64,000 bases of DNA from Furfurilactobacillus curtus (GTDB taxonomy: Bacteria > Bacillota > Bacilli > Lactobacillales > Lactobacillaceae), in contig NZ_BQXO01000003.1 in assembly GCF_045862785.1 (NCBI RefSeq), forward strand, positions 248,001 to 312,000, given 5' to 3'. The position numbers and the translations under genes were made by a program. How positions within the stretch are numbered: the first letter of the stretch is position 1; the number at the start of each line of letters is the position of its first letter. Below the pieces are notes generated by a model that saw only the letters and a list, made by a program, of their open reading frames with translations, was not told the DNA's origin and ran no database searches. Below are positions 36,386 through 45,284 of this stretch, piece after piece.

Positions 36386-36486
36386 TTTGAAACTCCCTTT
36401 GGCAGGTACAACATTGCACCTACCTTCTATAAATTAAAGTTACTGACAACGACATTTGCGTCACAAATTTCTCGCCCACAAACGTC

Positions 36487-36516
36487 AAAAAAGCCAGCAA
36501 TATTCTGCGGCTTTCA
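36487..36516 (-). terminator. T-tailed hairpin in the kimA leader
   Basis: On the minus strand AAAGCCGCA pairs with TGCTGGCTTT with one bulge, followed by T6. groEL already has a terminator 200 bp earlier, so this hairpin may be an attenuator of kimA instead of a second groEL terminator. Confidence 0.6.
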
Positions 36517-36697
36517 GCTAACTTATCTTACACTAGATTTTGCATAAAGGCCATGTGAAAAATTAGTGTCAAACAAGTCATTGTTGTCGAACACTGATAA
36601 GCAATAGAAACAATCGTAATTAGATATTCCCTTTCGACTAAATTAAAAGGTGTTAGACAAGAGCTAGTCCAAATTAAACAGATTACGTGATAAATGC

Positions 36698-36742
36698 AAA
36701 CAAGGTGCTCAACCAACTAAAATTGGTGAGCACCTTGTTTAT
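36698..36742 (-). terminator. groESL terminator
   Basis: The arms AACAAGGTGCTCAACCAA and TTGGTGAGCACCTTGTT pair over about 17 bp with one bulge. It is 38 bp beyond the groEL stop. Confidence 0.8.
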
Positions 36743-36779
36743 TAAACAGTCTTAATCAATCAACGGTTGGCGTTTTAGC

Positions 36780-38411
36780 CTACATCATACCGCCCATTTG
36801 AGCAGCTTGAGCAGCAGCTGCTGCATCAGCACCGTTATCCTGCTTTGGTTCTTCAGCCACAACGGCTTCGGTCGTTAATAATAAGGAGGAAACGGACGCA
36901 GCATTTTGCAAGGCTGACCGTGTTACTTTGGTTGGGTCCACGATCCCAGCATCAACCATGTCCACCCAGTCATCAGTTGCAGCATTGTAACCAATCCCTG
37001 GTTTCTGTGACTTCAGCTTTTCAACGATCACTGAGCCCTCTTTACCAGCGTTTTCAGCAATCTGACGCACTGGTTCTTCAAGCGCACGCAGAACAATATT
37101 AATTCCCGTTTGAACGTCGCCTTCTTCTTCCAATGCAGCGACTGCTTCGATAACGTTAACTAATGCAGTACCACCACCAGAAACGAAGCCTTCTTCAACT
37201 GCGGCTCGCGTCGCATTCAACGCATCTTCAATCCGGTAACGACGTTCCTTCAATTCGGTCTCAGTTGCAGCACCGACGTTAATTCGGGCAACCCCACCAG
37301 ATAACTTAGCTAAACGTTCTTGTAACTTTTCTTTGTCGAAGTCTGAAGTCGTTGCTTCTAACTCAGTTCGAATGTTGGCAACCCGTTCGTCAACGTCGGC
37401 CTTGTTACCAGCGCCTTCAACGATCGTCGTGTTATCTTTGGTAACAGTAACTTTACCAGCTTGACCCAACTGTTCGACAGTCGTGTCTTTCAAGTTCAAG
37501 CCGAGGTCGTCAGTAATCACAGTACCACCAGTCAAAGCAGCAATATCTTCCAACTGCGCTTTGCGCCGATCACCAAAGCCAGGGGCCTTAACAGCAACGA
37601 CGTTAAACGTACCACGCATCTTGTTCAAGACTAACGTTGGCAATGCTTCACCAGTAATGTCATCAGCGATGATCAGTAAAGCACGGCCCTGTTCAACAAC
37701 TGATTGCAGTAATGGCAAAATGTCTTGGATGTTAGCAATCTTCTTATCCGTGATCAAGATGTATGGGTTATCCAAGTCAGCTTCCATCTTGTCATTATCG
37801 GTAACCATGTATTGACTCATGTATCCACGGTCAAACTGCATCCCTTCAACTACATCCGAAGTAGTCTCGATCCCCTTAGATTCTTCAATGGTGATAACGC
37901 CATCATTGCCAACCTTTTCCATTGCGTCAGCAATCAATTCACCAACTTCTGGATCTGCAGCCGAAATCGAAGCAATCTGAGCAATGTCTGACTTAGTTTT
38001 GACGTCGTGGCTCATCTTGTGTAAAGCATCAACGGCTGCATTGGTCGCTTTTTCAATCCCTGTCCGGATCCCAACTGGGTTGGCACCGGCAGTCACATTC
38101 TTCATGCCTTCGTTTACGATGGATTGTGTGAGCACCGTAGCAGTTGTCGTCCCGTCACCAGCGATGTCATTAGTCTTAGAAGCAACTTCAGCAACCAACT
38201 TTGCACCCATGTTTTCGAAATGGTCAGCCAATTCAACTGCTTTAGCAATCGTTACACCATCATTAGTGATGGTTGGTGAACCATAACTTTGTTCAAGTAC
38301 AACGTTGCGACCTTTTGGTCCAAGTGTGGTTTTAACCGTGTTCGCTAATTTATCAACCCCAGCAAGCATTGAGCTGCGGGCATCTTCAGAAAACTTTAGA
38401 TCTTTAGCCAT
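36780..38411 (-). CDS. groEL: 60 kDa chaperonin GroEL
   Basis: GroEL forms the double-ring folding chamber closed by GroES. The 543 residues start MAKDLKFSEDARSSML and include the ATP-binding GDGTTTATVLTQ block (about 86-97), the signature AAVEEGFVSGGGTAL and the flexible Gly-Gly-Met tail. I start it at 38411, where AGGTGG is eight bases upstream; an ATG four codons earlier overlaps that site. It follows groES by 60 bp and is expressed from the CIRCE-controlled groES promoter. Confidence 0.99.
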   Translation of the reverse strand: MAKDLKFSEDARSSMLAGVDKLANTVKTTLGPKGRNVVLEQSYGSPTITNDGVTIAKAVELADHFENMGAKLVAEVASKTNDIAGDGTTTATVLTQSIVNEGMKNVTAGANPVGIRTGIEKATNAAVDALHKMSHDVKTKSDIAQIASISAADPEVGELIADAMEKVGNDGVITIEESKGIETTSDVVEGMQFDRGYMSQYMVTDNDKMEADLDNPYILITDKKIANIQDILPLLQSVVEQGRALLIIADDITGEALPTLVLNKMRGTFNVVAVKAPGFGDRRKAQLEDIAALTGGTVITDDLGLNLKDTTVEQLGQAGKVTVTKDNTTIVEGAGNKADVDERVANIRTELEATTSDFDKEKLQERLAKLSGGVARINVGAATETELKERRYRIEDALNATRAAVEEGFVSGGGTALVNVIEAVAALEEEGDVQTGINIVLRALEEPVRQIAENAGKEGSVIVEKLKSQKPGIGYNAATDDWVDMVDAGIVDPTKVTRSALQNAASVSSLLLTTEAVVAEEPKQDNGADAAAAAQAAQMGGMM

Positions 38412-38471
38412 GTGAATTTCCACCTCAACTATTTTTTATTTCGTCTTTATTTACGCAATTTAGGTCGAAAA

Positions 38472-38756
38472 TTATTCAACAATTGCGACAATATCTTTTT
38501 CATGGAGAACTAGGTAATCTGCACCGTCATAAGTCACTTGGGTCCCGGCGTACTTGTCAAACATTACTGTGTCGCCTTCCTTAACGGATGGTGCAACAGA
38601 GTCACCGTTGTCCAATACACGGCCAGCACCGACAGAGATAACTTTTCCAGTCGTTGGTTTTTCTTGCGCATTACTTGCCAAGACAATACCGCCAACGGTT
38701 TGTTCTTCTTCTTCAGAAGCTTGTAAAATAACACGATCTCCTAATGGTTTTAACAC
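38472..38756 (-). CDS. groES: 10 kDa co-chaperonin GroES, GTG start
   Basis: GroES caps GroEL. The protein starts at a GTG (MLKPLGDRVILQ) at 38756, preceded by GGAGGG six bases upstream, and is 94 residues, the family norm. A longer frame beginning at 38801 lies inside the CIRCE operator and cannot be the real start. The mobile-loop segment (VGGIVLASNAQEKP, about 21-34) that contacts GroEL is present. Confidence 0.98.
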   Translation of the reverse strand: MLKPLGDRVILQASEEEEQTVGGIVLASNAQEKPTTGKVISVGAGRVLDNGDSVAPSVKEGDTVMFDKYAGTQVTYDGADYLVLHEKDIVAIVE

Positions 38757-38794
38757 GTTAATCCCTCCAATAATTTTCGTTGAAATAAACGCTT

Positions 38795-38861
38795 TTAGCA
38801 CTCTTAATGTCTAAGTGCTAACAACAAGGTCTATAATAACCATCCCCGATTCTGAATGCAA
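38795..38861 (-). promoter_or_regulatory. groESL promoter with CIRCE operator (HrcA site)
   Basis: TTAGCACTC (38795-38803), nine bases and AAGTGCTAA (38813-38821) match CIRCE (TTAGCACTC-N9-GAGTGCTAA) with one mismatch. Just upstream on the minus strand are -35 TTGCAT (38861-38856), a 17-bp spacer and -10 TATTAT (38838-38833). HrcA bound here represses until heat stress. Confidence 0.93.
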
Positions 38862-38882
38862 GGCTTTTGGTCAAACTTAGTC

Positions 38883-38918
38883 AAAAAAATTAGCAGCCCC
38901 GGACCCACACTGCTAATT
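38883..38918 (-). terminator. Second terminator between rex and groES
   Basis: On the minus strand TTAGCAG pairs with CTGCTAA across a 13-base loop, followed by TTTTTTT. It shields the groES promoter from rex read-through. Confidence 0.75.
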
Positions 38919-38961
38919 GATAGCTGTCAACAAGGCATAAGGATTAAGCTGGGCGATGCTT

Positions 38962-38998
38962 AAAAAAACGTCAGTCACTTCGCAAAGCAACCGACGTT
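38962..38998 (-). terminator. rex terminator
   Basis: On the minus strand AACGTCGGT pairs with ACTGACGTT with one wobble/mismatch and is followed by T5. It is 35 bp beyond the rex stop. Confidence 0.82.
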
Positions 38999-39032
38999 CA
39001 TCCTTTTGTATTCAGCTAATAATCACAACTGT

Positions 39033-39692
39033 TTATCCTTGTTCACCCTCAGTTGGTAGAATCTCAGCATAATGATCAATGAAATAAATGAGTGTCTGTA
39101 ATTCATTAGTCAAATCAACGTTTTGAACCCGCACTGAGTCAGGTACAGACAAGCGACGTGGCGTAAAGTTCAGAATCCCCTTGATTCCGGCCTTAACCAA
39201 TTGTTCCGTCACATCCTGTGCTGTACGTTCTGGAACGGTTACGATGGCGATCGAGATTTGCTGATCCTGCAATTGACGGCCCATTTCTGATAATGGATAA
39301 ATTGGCACACCACTTTGAACTGTGTTTACGATATTGTCGTTAACATCAAAGGCTGCGCTGATACGAACATTGCTGTTTTGATGAAAATTAAAGTTCAATA
39401 ATGCATGGCCTAAATTCCCCACCCCAACTAATGCAACATTGGTCAATTGATCTTGATTCAGAATCTTTTTAAAGAACTCAATGAGCTTTGCAACATCATA
39501 ACCGTAGCCTCTTTTGCCGAGGGCACCAAAGTATGAAAAGTCGCGACGAATAGTTGCAGAGTCGACTTTAACCGCCTCCGATAACTGGGTTGAAGAAACG
39601 CGGGTCTTATCCGCATCCAATAAAATGTTTAAATAACGGTAATAGATCGGCAGCCGTTTTGCTGTCGCACGTGGAATTCGTTGTTCGGCCAC
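39033..39692 (-). CDS. rex: Redox-sensing transcriptional repressor Rex
   Basis: Rex senses the NADH/NAD+ ratio and represses fermentation genes when NADH is low. The 219 residues have an N-terminal winged helix (about 14-80, 'VKVDSATIRRDFSYFGALG') and a Rossmann domain with GVGNLG at 90-95. The start has AAGGAG upstream. Several TTGTGAA half-sites in the promoter suggest autoregulation. It sits next to groESL and ydiF as in Bacillus. Confidence 0.96.
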   Translation of the reverse strand: MAEQRIPRATAKRLPIYYRYLNILLDADKTRVSSTQLSEAVKVDSATIRRDFSYFGALGKRGYGYDVAKLIEFFKKILNQDQLTNVALVGVGNLGHALLNFNFHQNSNVRISAAFDVNDNIVNTVQSGVPIYPLSEMGRQLQDQQISIAIVTVPERTAQDVTEQLVKAGIKGILNFTPRRLSVPDSVRVQNVDLTNELQTLIYFIDHYAEILPTEGEQG

Positions 39693-40073
39693 GACGGTTC
39701 ACTCCTTTTTGTTCGATTAGTATCGCTTGTGAAACTAATGTGTAGACCAATTATAGCATAGGGTCACTTATTGTGAAGTAAATTTCATTCTTTTATCTGT
39801 TTCTTTCACAAAGTTTCTTGCCGTTTGGCTTAATAAAATCCTGATTTACCTTGATCTGAAAGCTTTTGAATCGACTGTCTTTTTCCTAAAACTTCGTACT
39901 GTTGATATTAATTAAAATCACGAACTTTTATAATCATCGTCATTAATCCTTTACCAACCACTTGTTTCACAAGCTCAATCAGCGCAGCCGCTTGGTAACC
40001 CATGCCGCTTCATTGCTCGACATGTTAGAATGGTAGTTATGAAATCGTTTGATGAGTGAAGGAGTTTTCGACT
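39693..40073. other. Divergent rex-ydiF intergenic stretch
   Basis: This 381-bp gap has the rex promoter (39750-39777) and four TTGTGAA/TTCACAA half-sites (39727-39733, 39771-39777, 39805-39811, 39966-39972). An extended -10 TGTTAGAAT (40023-40031) is a plausible ydiF promoter. Between about 39815 and 39960 nothing is recognised. Confidence 0.6.
39750..39777 (-). promoter_or_regulatory. rex promoter with Rex-type half-site over -35
   Basis: TTCACA (39777-39772), a 16-bp spacer and TGCTATAAT (hexamer 39755-39750) read toward rex. The -35 is itself part of a TTGTGAA half-site (39771-39777), and a second lies downstream of the start point (39727-39733). The Rex consensus is TTGTGAA-N5-TTCACAA; here the partner halves are degenerate. 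Confidence 0.65.
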
Positions 40074-42014
40074 ATGTATGTTCTCCAAGTACAAGCAGTC
40101 GCACGTCGTTTCGGCGCCGATACCTTATTTGAAAATGTCTCTATGACGGTTGAAGATCACGCACGTGTCGGCTTAGTTGGTCGCAATGGCGCTGGCAAAT
40201 CAACCTTATTAAAAATGATTGCAGGCTTAAATGAACCTGATGCTGGCACCATCTCCACTGGTAAAGCAGTTACGGTGGGATACCTCCCCCAAGATGCCGG
40301 GCTAACTTCAAATAATACTGTCTGGAACGAGATGCTCACTGTATTTAGTTTACAGCGTCAACAAGAACATCGATTACACGAATTAGAAGCGCTGATTGCG
40401 GATCCCACAGCAGATCATCAAAGTACGACTTACCACCGTTATTTAAGCGAATATGATCAACTACAACAAAATTTTAGCGACCACAATGGTTATGGCTATC
40501 AAGCCCTGATCCGCGGTGTCTTACATGCCTTTCACTTTGATGAAGATACGTATGATCGCAACGTCACGCAATTTTCAGGTGGTCAAAAAACACAGCTAGC
40601 CTTAGCAAAGTACTTATTGCAGCAACCAGACTTACTGATTTTAGACGAACCGACCAACCACTTAGATATTCAAACCCTATCTTGGCTGGAAGATTATCTT
40701 AAGGGATATCCCGGAGCTGTCCTGATTGTCTCTCATGATCGATACTTTCTGGACCATGTGGTTACGACTATTTATGACATGAACCAAGGCACCCTCACTC
40801 ACTACAAAGGAAATTATTCTGCTTATCTACAACAAAAAGCAGCGCGTATCAAAACACAACAACGTGCGTTTGACAAACAGCAAGCCCAAATTAGTGCATT
40901 GGAAGACTTTGTTAATAAAAATATCGTGCGCGCCTCTACAACAAAACGAGCACAGGCCCGTCGCAAACAATTAGCCAAAATGGATCGCCTAGAAGCACCA
41001 AAGGATGATGATCGTTCAATTCGCATTCGCTTCCAGCCTGAGCATGACAGTGGCAAAGAAGTCTTGAAAGTTGCTGATTTGCAGATTGGCTATACTGCCG
41101 AGATGCCATTAGCGAATCATATTGACCTTAACGTCATTAAACAGCATGCAGTCGGTATTGTCGGACCAAATGGCGTTGGTAAGTCGACGCTTTTAAAAAC
41201 AATTTTATCGCAGCGACCAGCTTTAGCAGGCACGATCAAAATTGGAGCCAATGTCACCATTGGTTACTACGATCAGGAACAAGCCGTTCTCCATGATGAA
41301 AAGACCGTTTTAAATGAAATTTGGGATGACCATCCAACCATGGCAGAACGTGAAATTCGAACACTATTAGGCAGTTTTCTGTTCACTGGTGATGATGTTG
41401 CTAAACCTGTTAGCGCATTAAGTGGGGGTGAACGAGCGCGGTTGTCCTTAACCAAGCTGTCACTCGATCACGACAATTTCTTGATTCTAGATGAACCCAC
41501 CAATCACTTAGACATCGATTCACGAGAAGTGCTTGAAGAAGCGCTCAATGAGTTTATGGGCACCGTCTTATTCGTCTCACATGACCGTTACTTCATTAAT
41601 CAAGTCGCAACCGAAGTCGTTGAACTATCTGCTAGTGGTACGCGCTGGTTCGAGGGTGATTATGATGACTATCAAGCTGCCTTGAGTCAGCAAACCCCAA
41701 GTGAGCTTAATCAACAACCCACGACTAACGCTGCTAACACGGCCTACCAAGCTAGCAAAGCCGACCTACGTGAGCAGCGAAAGCATCAACGCTTAGTCGA
41801 CACATTGGAAGAACAGATTGACCAACTAGATGCCGAAATACGTCAGGTCACCACCACAATGCAAGCGCCTGAAAACGCAGCTGATATCGGGAAGCTGACC
41901 GATTTACAGCATAAACTAGACGCCCTTAATCAAGAAAATGAAACAATCGAACAACAGTGGACAGTGGCCAGTGAGACGTTGGAACAATTTAACCAAAATC
42001 ATCATTTAGATTAA
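40074..42014 (+). CDS. ydiF: ABC-F family ATP-binding protein (YdiF type)
   Basis: ABC-F proteins act on the ribosome and have no membrane domain. The 646 residues contain two ABC domains, with Walker A GRNGAGKST at 36-44 and GPNGVGKST in the second, signatures FSGGQKTQ and LSGGERAR, the interdomain linker, and a C-terminal coiled coil (about 555-640). The start is the ATG at 40074 with AAGGAG nine bases upstream. The rex-ydiF-tsaD neighbourhood equals the Bacillus ydi locus. The exact ribosomal role is not known. Confidence 0.92.
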   Translation: MYVLQVQAVARRFGADTLFENVSMTVEDHARVGLVGRNGAGKSTLLKMIAGLNEPDAGTISTGKAVTVGYLPQDAGLTSNNTVWNEMLTVFSLQRQQEHRLHELEALIADPTADHQSTTYHRYLSEYDQLQQNFSDHNGYGYQALIRGVLHAFHFDEDTYDRNVTQFSGGQKTQLALAKYLLQQPDLLILDEPTNHLDIQTLSWLEDYLKGYPGAVLIVSHDRYFLDHVVTTIYDMNQGTLTHYKGNYSAYLQQKAARIKTQQRAFDKQQAQISALEDFVNKNIVRASTTKRAQARRKQLAKMDRLEAPKDDDRSIRIRFQPEHDSGKEVLKVADLQIGYTAEMPLANHIDLNVIKQHAVGIVGPNGVGKSTLLKTILSQRPALAGTIKIGANVTIGYYDQEQAVLHDEKTVLNEIWDDHPTMAEREIRTLLGSFLFTGDDVAKPVSALSGGERARLSLTKLSLDHDNFLILDEPTNHLDIDSREVLEEALNEFMGTVLFVSHDRYFINQVATEVVELSASGTRWFEGDYDDYQAALSQQTPSELNQQPTTNAANTAYQASKADLREQRKHQRLVDTLEEQIDQLDAEIRQVTTTMQAPENAADIGKLTDLQHKLDALNQENETIEQQWTVASETLEQFNQNHHLD

Positions 42015-42100
42015 GCACCCGTTCAACAGATGTCTAGTGATTCACAAATTTTACCAGTTACGAAGTTTTTAGACTCAAATGATTCAATCACTCATTCGAC

Positions 42101-42149
42101 CAAAAAAGGATGAAATCTCGGAGTAAATCCGTGGTTTCATCCTTTTTTG
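42101..42149. terminator. Bidirectional terminator between ydiF and tsaD
   Basis: A perfect 15-bp stem (42101-42115 with 42135-42149, arms CAAAAAAGGATGAAA and complement) gives T6 on both strands. The genes converge on it. Confidence 0.92.
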
Positions 42150-42165
42150 CAAGAAACGGCGATGA

Positions 42166-43212
42166 CTATGCTTCCACACCAGCTGCCCAAGGAAATTCTA
42201 GACTTGGATCAGCGTTTAAGGTCATGTCTGCTCGAACACCTTGTGCCAATGCCACATGTGCCGCGGCCCCAACCATAGCAGCATTATCGCCACACAGAGC
42301 CAATGGTGCCGCCACTAATCGTGTGTTGGGCACCACTTTAGGCAATTGCTCGCTCAAAGCTTCGCGAAGACCATGGTTGGCGGCCACACCGCCTGCTAAA
42401 ACTAATTGTTGCACGGGATAACGTTGCACAGCCGCTATCACCTTGCCTACCAACACATCCACCACACTGGCCTGAAAGCTCGCCGCTAGGTTTTCTCGAT
42501 TTAGCGTTTCGCCACGTTGATCCGCATTGTGAACCGTGTTAATAAACGCACTTTTAAGACCACTAAAGCTAAAGTCGTAGTTGGCTTCGTGAATCATCGC
42601 CCGTGGAAATTTAAATGTATCTTGACCTAAATGAGCCAGACGATCCAACTCTTTACCAGCAGGATACGCGATGCCAAGCACGCGGCCAACCTTATCATAA
42701 GCTTCACCAGCTGCGTCATCTCTCGTGTCACCAATGATTTCAAATTCATTGGCCGCTTTCATGTACACGATTTGGGTGTGACCACCGGAAACAAGTAACG
42801 CTAATAATGGAAACACCAATGGCTCCACATAGCGAGCCGCATAAATATGACCAGCCATATGATTAACCGGAATTAACGGTAGCTCATGAGCAAAAGCAAA
42901 TGTTTTCGCAGCAGTCACCCCAATTAGTAATGATCCTACCAATCCGGGTCCATAAGTTACGGCAACCGCCGTCAGCTCGGCTGGTGTGACTTGTGCTTCA
43001 ATAAGCGCTTTTTGAATGCCGATCGTAATTTCCTCAATGTGGTGGCGGCTAGCCACCTCAGGAACAACACCGCCAAAGCGTTGGTGGCTCTTGATCTGGG
43101 TGGCTACAAAATTGCTTAAAATGCGGTTGCCATTTTCGACAACCGCCACACTGGTTTCGTCACAACTAGTTTCAAAAGCCAAAATCAATTCACGTTCATT
43201 TGTCTCCAACAT
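42166..43212 (-). CDS. tsaD: tRNA N6-adenosine threonylcarbamoyltransferase TsaD
   Basis: TsaD, with TsaB and TsaE, puts threonylcarbamoyl on A37 of ANN-decoding tRNAs. It has SCDETS near the N-terminus, the iron-binding HMAGH pair (about 111-115), SGGHTQIV, and the nucleotide loops GGVAANHGLR. I start it at 43212 (MLETNERELILAFETSC) with AAAGGAG close upstream, giving 348 residues; the longer frame runs through rimI. It overlaps the upstream rimI by 17 bp. TsaE is not in this window. Confidence 0.96.
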   Translation of the reverse strand: MLETNERELILAFETSCDETSVAVVENGNRILSNFVATQIKSHQRFGGVVPEVASRHHIEEITIGIQKALIEAQVTPAELTAVAVTYGPGLVGSLLIGVTAAKTFAFAHELPLIPVNHMAGHIYAARYVEPLVFPLLALLVSGGHTQIVYMKAANEFEIIGDTRDDAAGEAYDKVGRVLGIAYPAGKELDRLAHLGQDTFKFPRAMIHEANYDFSFSGLKSAFINTVHNADQRGETLNRENLAASFQASVVDVLVGKVIAAVQRYPVQQLVLAGGVAANHGLREALSEQLPKVVPNTRLVAAPLALCGDNAAMVGAAAHVALAQGVRADMTLNADPSLEFPWAAGVEA

Positions 43213-43681
43213 GATGCTCCTTTCGGATGAGTTGCATAATCTGTGCATCTTCAACCGGTCGATTATAATAGCGCTTTCGCGTTGCAATTTTGCTGAATCC
43301 CAAACTTTGATACAAGCCGATTGCTGCTCGATTGTGCACTCGAACCTCGAGCGTAACAACCGTATTTTTAGGTAGTGTTGTCAGCCACTGCAAAATAAGC
43401 TGTCGACCAATCCCATGACCTTGCCAATCCTTAACCACGCCAACATTAGTCAACTCGGCTTCATCAATCACGAAACCACCGCTGAGAAATCCCACCGGTT
43501 GATTAGCCACTTGGGCGAGCCAATATTGACTCGTCGGCGCTACAAGATTTTCGGCAATCACGGCCAGTGGCCATGGTGCCCCCGTTGTGTAAGCCGCCTG
43601 AGCGAGCTCAAAAATTGTTTTTGCGTCAGCTAATGGATCAGTTGGTTTAAATACAGTCAATTGTGCCCTAGCTTTGGTCAT
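43196..43681 (-). CDS. rimI: RimI-type GNAT N-acetyltransferase (second of two)
   Basis: The 161-residue GNAT protein has the acetyl-CoA loop KDWQGHGIGRQLI (about 88-100) and the C-terminal 'NRAAIGLYQSLGF' motif of ribosomal-protein alanine acetyltransferases. I start it at 43681 (MTKARAQL), inside the end of the upstream gene (14-bp overlap). A longer frame is only the shadow of that gene. Which of the two RimI paralogues acetylates S18, and what the other does, is not clear. Confidence 0.87.
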   Translation of the reverse strand: MTKARAQLTVFKPTDPLADAKTIFELAQAAYTTGAPWPLAVIAENLVAPTSQYWLAQVANQPVGFLSGGFVIDEAELTNVGVVKDWQGHGIGRQLILQWLTTLPKNTVVTLEVRVHNRAAIGLYQSLGFSKIATRKRYYNRPVEDAQIMQLIRKEHHVGDK

Positions 43682-44273
43682 GATTTTCAACCGCCGGACT
43701 GAGCGATAATCGCATGTCCAAGGCGTCCTCATGATCCCCAAAGTAATAACCACGTTTAATGCCAGTCTGTTTAAAACCCAATTTTTGATAAAGCTGTTGG
43801 GCACGCAAATTGCTCTTCCGAACTTCAAGGGTTACTTGTCGCATCCCCATATGGCGAGCTTTACGAACTAACGTACGCATCAAAAATTCACCCAGACCAT
43901 TGCCTTGCCAATCAGGTAAGACCGCAATATTGGTAATGTGAGCATCTTGCCGCTGTAGATCGAAAGAACAGCCCGCGAAAGCCAATAAATGATCATTTTT
44001 ACGAATGACCAAATACAAACGATCTTGTTTTCGTTTTAATTCGTTAGCAAACGCCTGAGCATCCCATGGTGTCTTACCATCATACACTTCCCGTTCCACT
44101 TCGACGATTTCCGGCACATCAGGAAACTGAGCGCGTCCTAAAAAATACTGGGTGTCACGAATCGTCAAATGATGGTTCTTGATATCCAGATCCTCAGCTT
44201 GCTGTTCCTGCACTTCTCGGGCAAAGTGGTGCCGATACCATTGTTCCAATGCAGTTTTACACTTCTTCAACAT
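43668..44273 (-). CDS. rimI: RimI-type GNAT N-acetyltransferase (first of two), with N-terminal extension
   Basis: The 201-residue protein is a RimI GNAT domain (acetyl-CoA loop PDWQGNGLGEFLM, then 'NLRAQQLYQKLGF') preceded by about 55 extra residues of mixed, basic and polar sequence. The start at 44273 overlaps the tsaB end by 17 bp. The extension is not found in the second copy. It likely acetylates protein N-termini; the substrate is not shown by the sequence. Confidence 0.85.
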   Translation of the reverse strand: MLKKCKTALEQWYRHHFAREVQEQQAEDLDIKNHHLTIRDTQYFLGRAQFPDVPEIVEVEREVYDGKTPWDAQAFANELKRKQDRLYLVIRKNDHLLAFAGCSFDLQRQDAHITNIAVLPDWQGNGLGEFLMRTLVRKARHMGMRQVTLEVRKSNLRAQQLYQKLGFKQTGIKRGYYFGDHEDALDMRLSLSPAVENHDQS

Positions 44274-44979
44274 AATCCGTGTGCTTTTCTCCTGGGTGAG
44301 CAGCGGCCCACTGGGCTTCAGCAGGCGAGAGCCGCAAATAATTTGGAATGAATTGATCCACATCTTGCACTGGTGGCAGATGCCGCGCTAATAACCCGAG
44401 GCGCCCGGCATCAGGTAAATTGGCATCACCGGACACGTAAGTTACTTGATCGCCAAGCGCCTCATCGAGGGTTGTTTGATAGCGGCTGGTTTCACCAATT
44501 AGGGTGACTGGCTCGCCTAACTGATGTAGCGTCGTCTGCCAACTTGCAATATCCGTATGTTGATCGGCAACTACTGAAGTCAATTGTCCATCAATCAATC
44601 GATAAACGCCAGCGTACAGCTGCGTGTTCCGCGCATCAAAAATCGGGCTAATCAATTGTTCAGTTGCTGGCGCACCAGCTGCAATAACCGCTAAACTCGA
44701 AACACCGACCAGTTCAAGGCTTAACGTGGCCGCCAGTGTTTTAGCAGTTGTCACCGCAATCCGTAATCCCGTATAAGAACCCGGACCATCCGCGACAACC
44801 ACCCGATCTAAATCCTGCGGGCGCCAGCCTTGTTCAGCCATTAACGCCGAGATCGTTGGCATCAGCTGGACACTATGATTAAGTTGCGTGGCCGTCGTTT
44901 GCTTTGCCACCACCTGATCGTCATTTAATAAAGCCACGCTCATTGGCCGGTTGGACGTATCAAATGCTAATACCTTCAT
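44257..44979 (-). CDS. tsaB: tRNA t6A biosynthesis protein TsaB
   Basis: TsaB is the scaffold partner of TsaD. The 240 residues have an ASKHA fold with the start MKVLAFDTSNRPMSVALL and the motif DGPGSYTGLRIAVTTAKTLA (about 64-83). It lacks metal-binding His residues, as expected for TsaB. It is first in the tsaB-rimI-rimI-tsaD operon, in which every junction overlaps. Confidence 0.95.
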   Translation of the reverse strand: MKVLAFDTSNRPMSVALLNDDQVVAKQTTATQLNHSVQLMPTISALMAEQGWRPQDLDRVVVADGPGSYTGLRIAVTTAKTLAATLSLELVGVSSLAVIAAGAPATEQLISPIFDARNTQLYAGVYRLIDGQLTSVVADQHTDIASWQTTLHQLGEPVTLIGETSRYQTTLDEALGDQVTYVSGDANLPDAGRLGLLARHLPPVQDVDQFIPNYLRLSPAEAQWAAAHPGEKHTDYVEEV

Positions 44980-45284
44980 GGATCTCCTTCATCAATTAAC
45001 TTTCCATTTACATAGTTTCTTAAACAGCCATTATCTTAACACAAAACCAGCGTTTGCCCTAGTTAGACACAATCAGAGTCTGCGTGAGACGTAGGTTAAT
45101 CACAACAACTTTTGATAACGGTCAGGCGCATCACTTAACTCAGTCAAATCAAAATCACCTGAATCAGCATCTTGCTTCGCCGTTCAATGACGAGCGGCTA
45201 ACATAAAACGTCCTGCCAAGCAGCGTACTGCTCGACAAGACGTTTTATGTTAAAACTCAGCTAACAATTTCGTTATAGTAAAGG
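44980..45284. other. tsaB-galE intergenic stretch
   Basis: This 305-bp gap contains the hairpin at 45199-45252 after galE. The rest, including the region that must hold the tsaB promoter, shows no motif I can defend. Confidence 0.5.
45199..45252 (-). terminator. galE downstream hairpin
   Basis: A perfect 14-bp stem (45199-45212 with 45239-45252, arm TAACATAAAACGTC) encloses a smaller AGCAG/CTGCT stem. The T-tail is poor. It shares AACATAAAACG with the hairpin at 57020. Confidence 0.6.

Larger units (their letters stand above)
36386..36779. other. kimA-groEL intergenic stretch
   Basis: This 394-bp gap holds the groEL terminator (36698-36742), a T-tailed hairpin 105 bp before kimA (36487-36516), and a small hairpin (GGTAGGTGCAA/TTGTACCTGCC, 36397-36424) next to the kimA ribosome-binding site. 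A TTGACA lies near 36567-36572 on the minus strand with only a weak -10. The rest shows nothing recognisable. Confidence 0.6.

Noticed and set aside
36528..36716. 62-codon open frame in the kimA-groEL gap
   Set aside because: No ribosome-binding site, overlaps the groEL terminator and has no protein-like pattern.
36386..36720. ydaO-type c-di-AMP riboswitch before kimA
   Set aside because: Expected from the family in Bacillus, but the conserved ydaO sequence blocks are not visible; only a hairpin with T-run remains.
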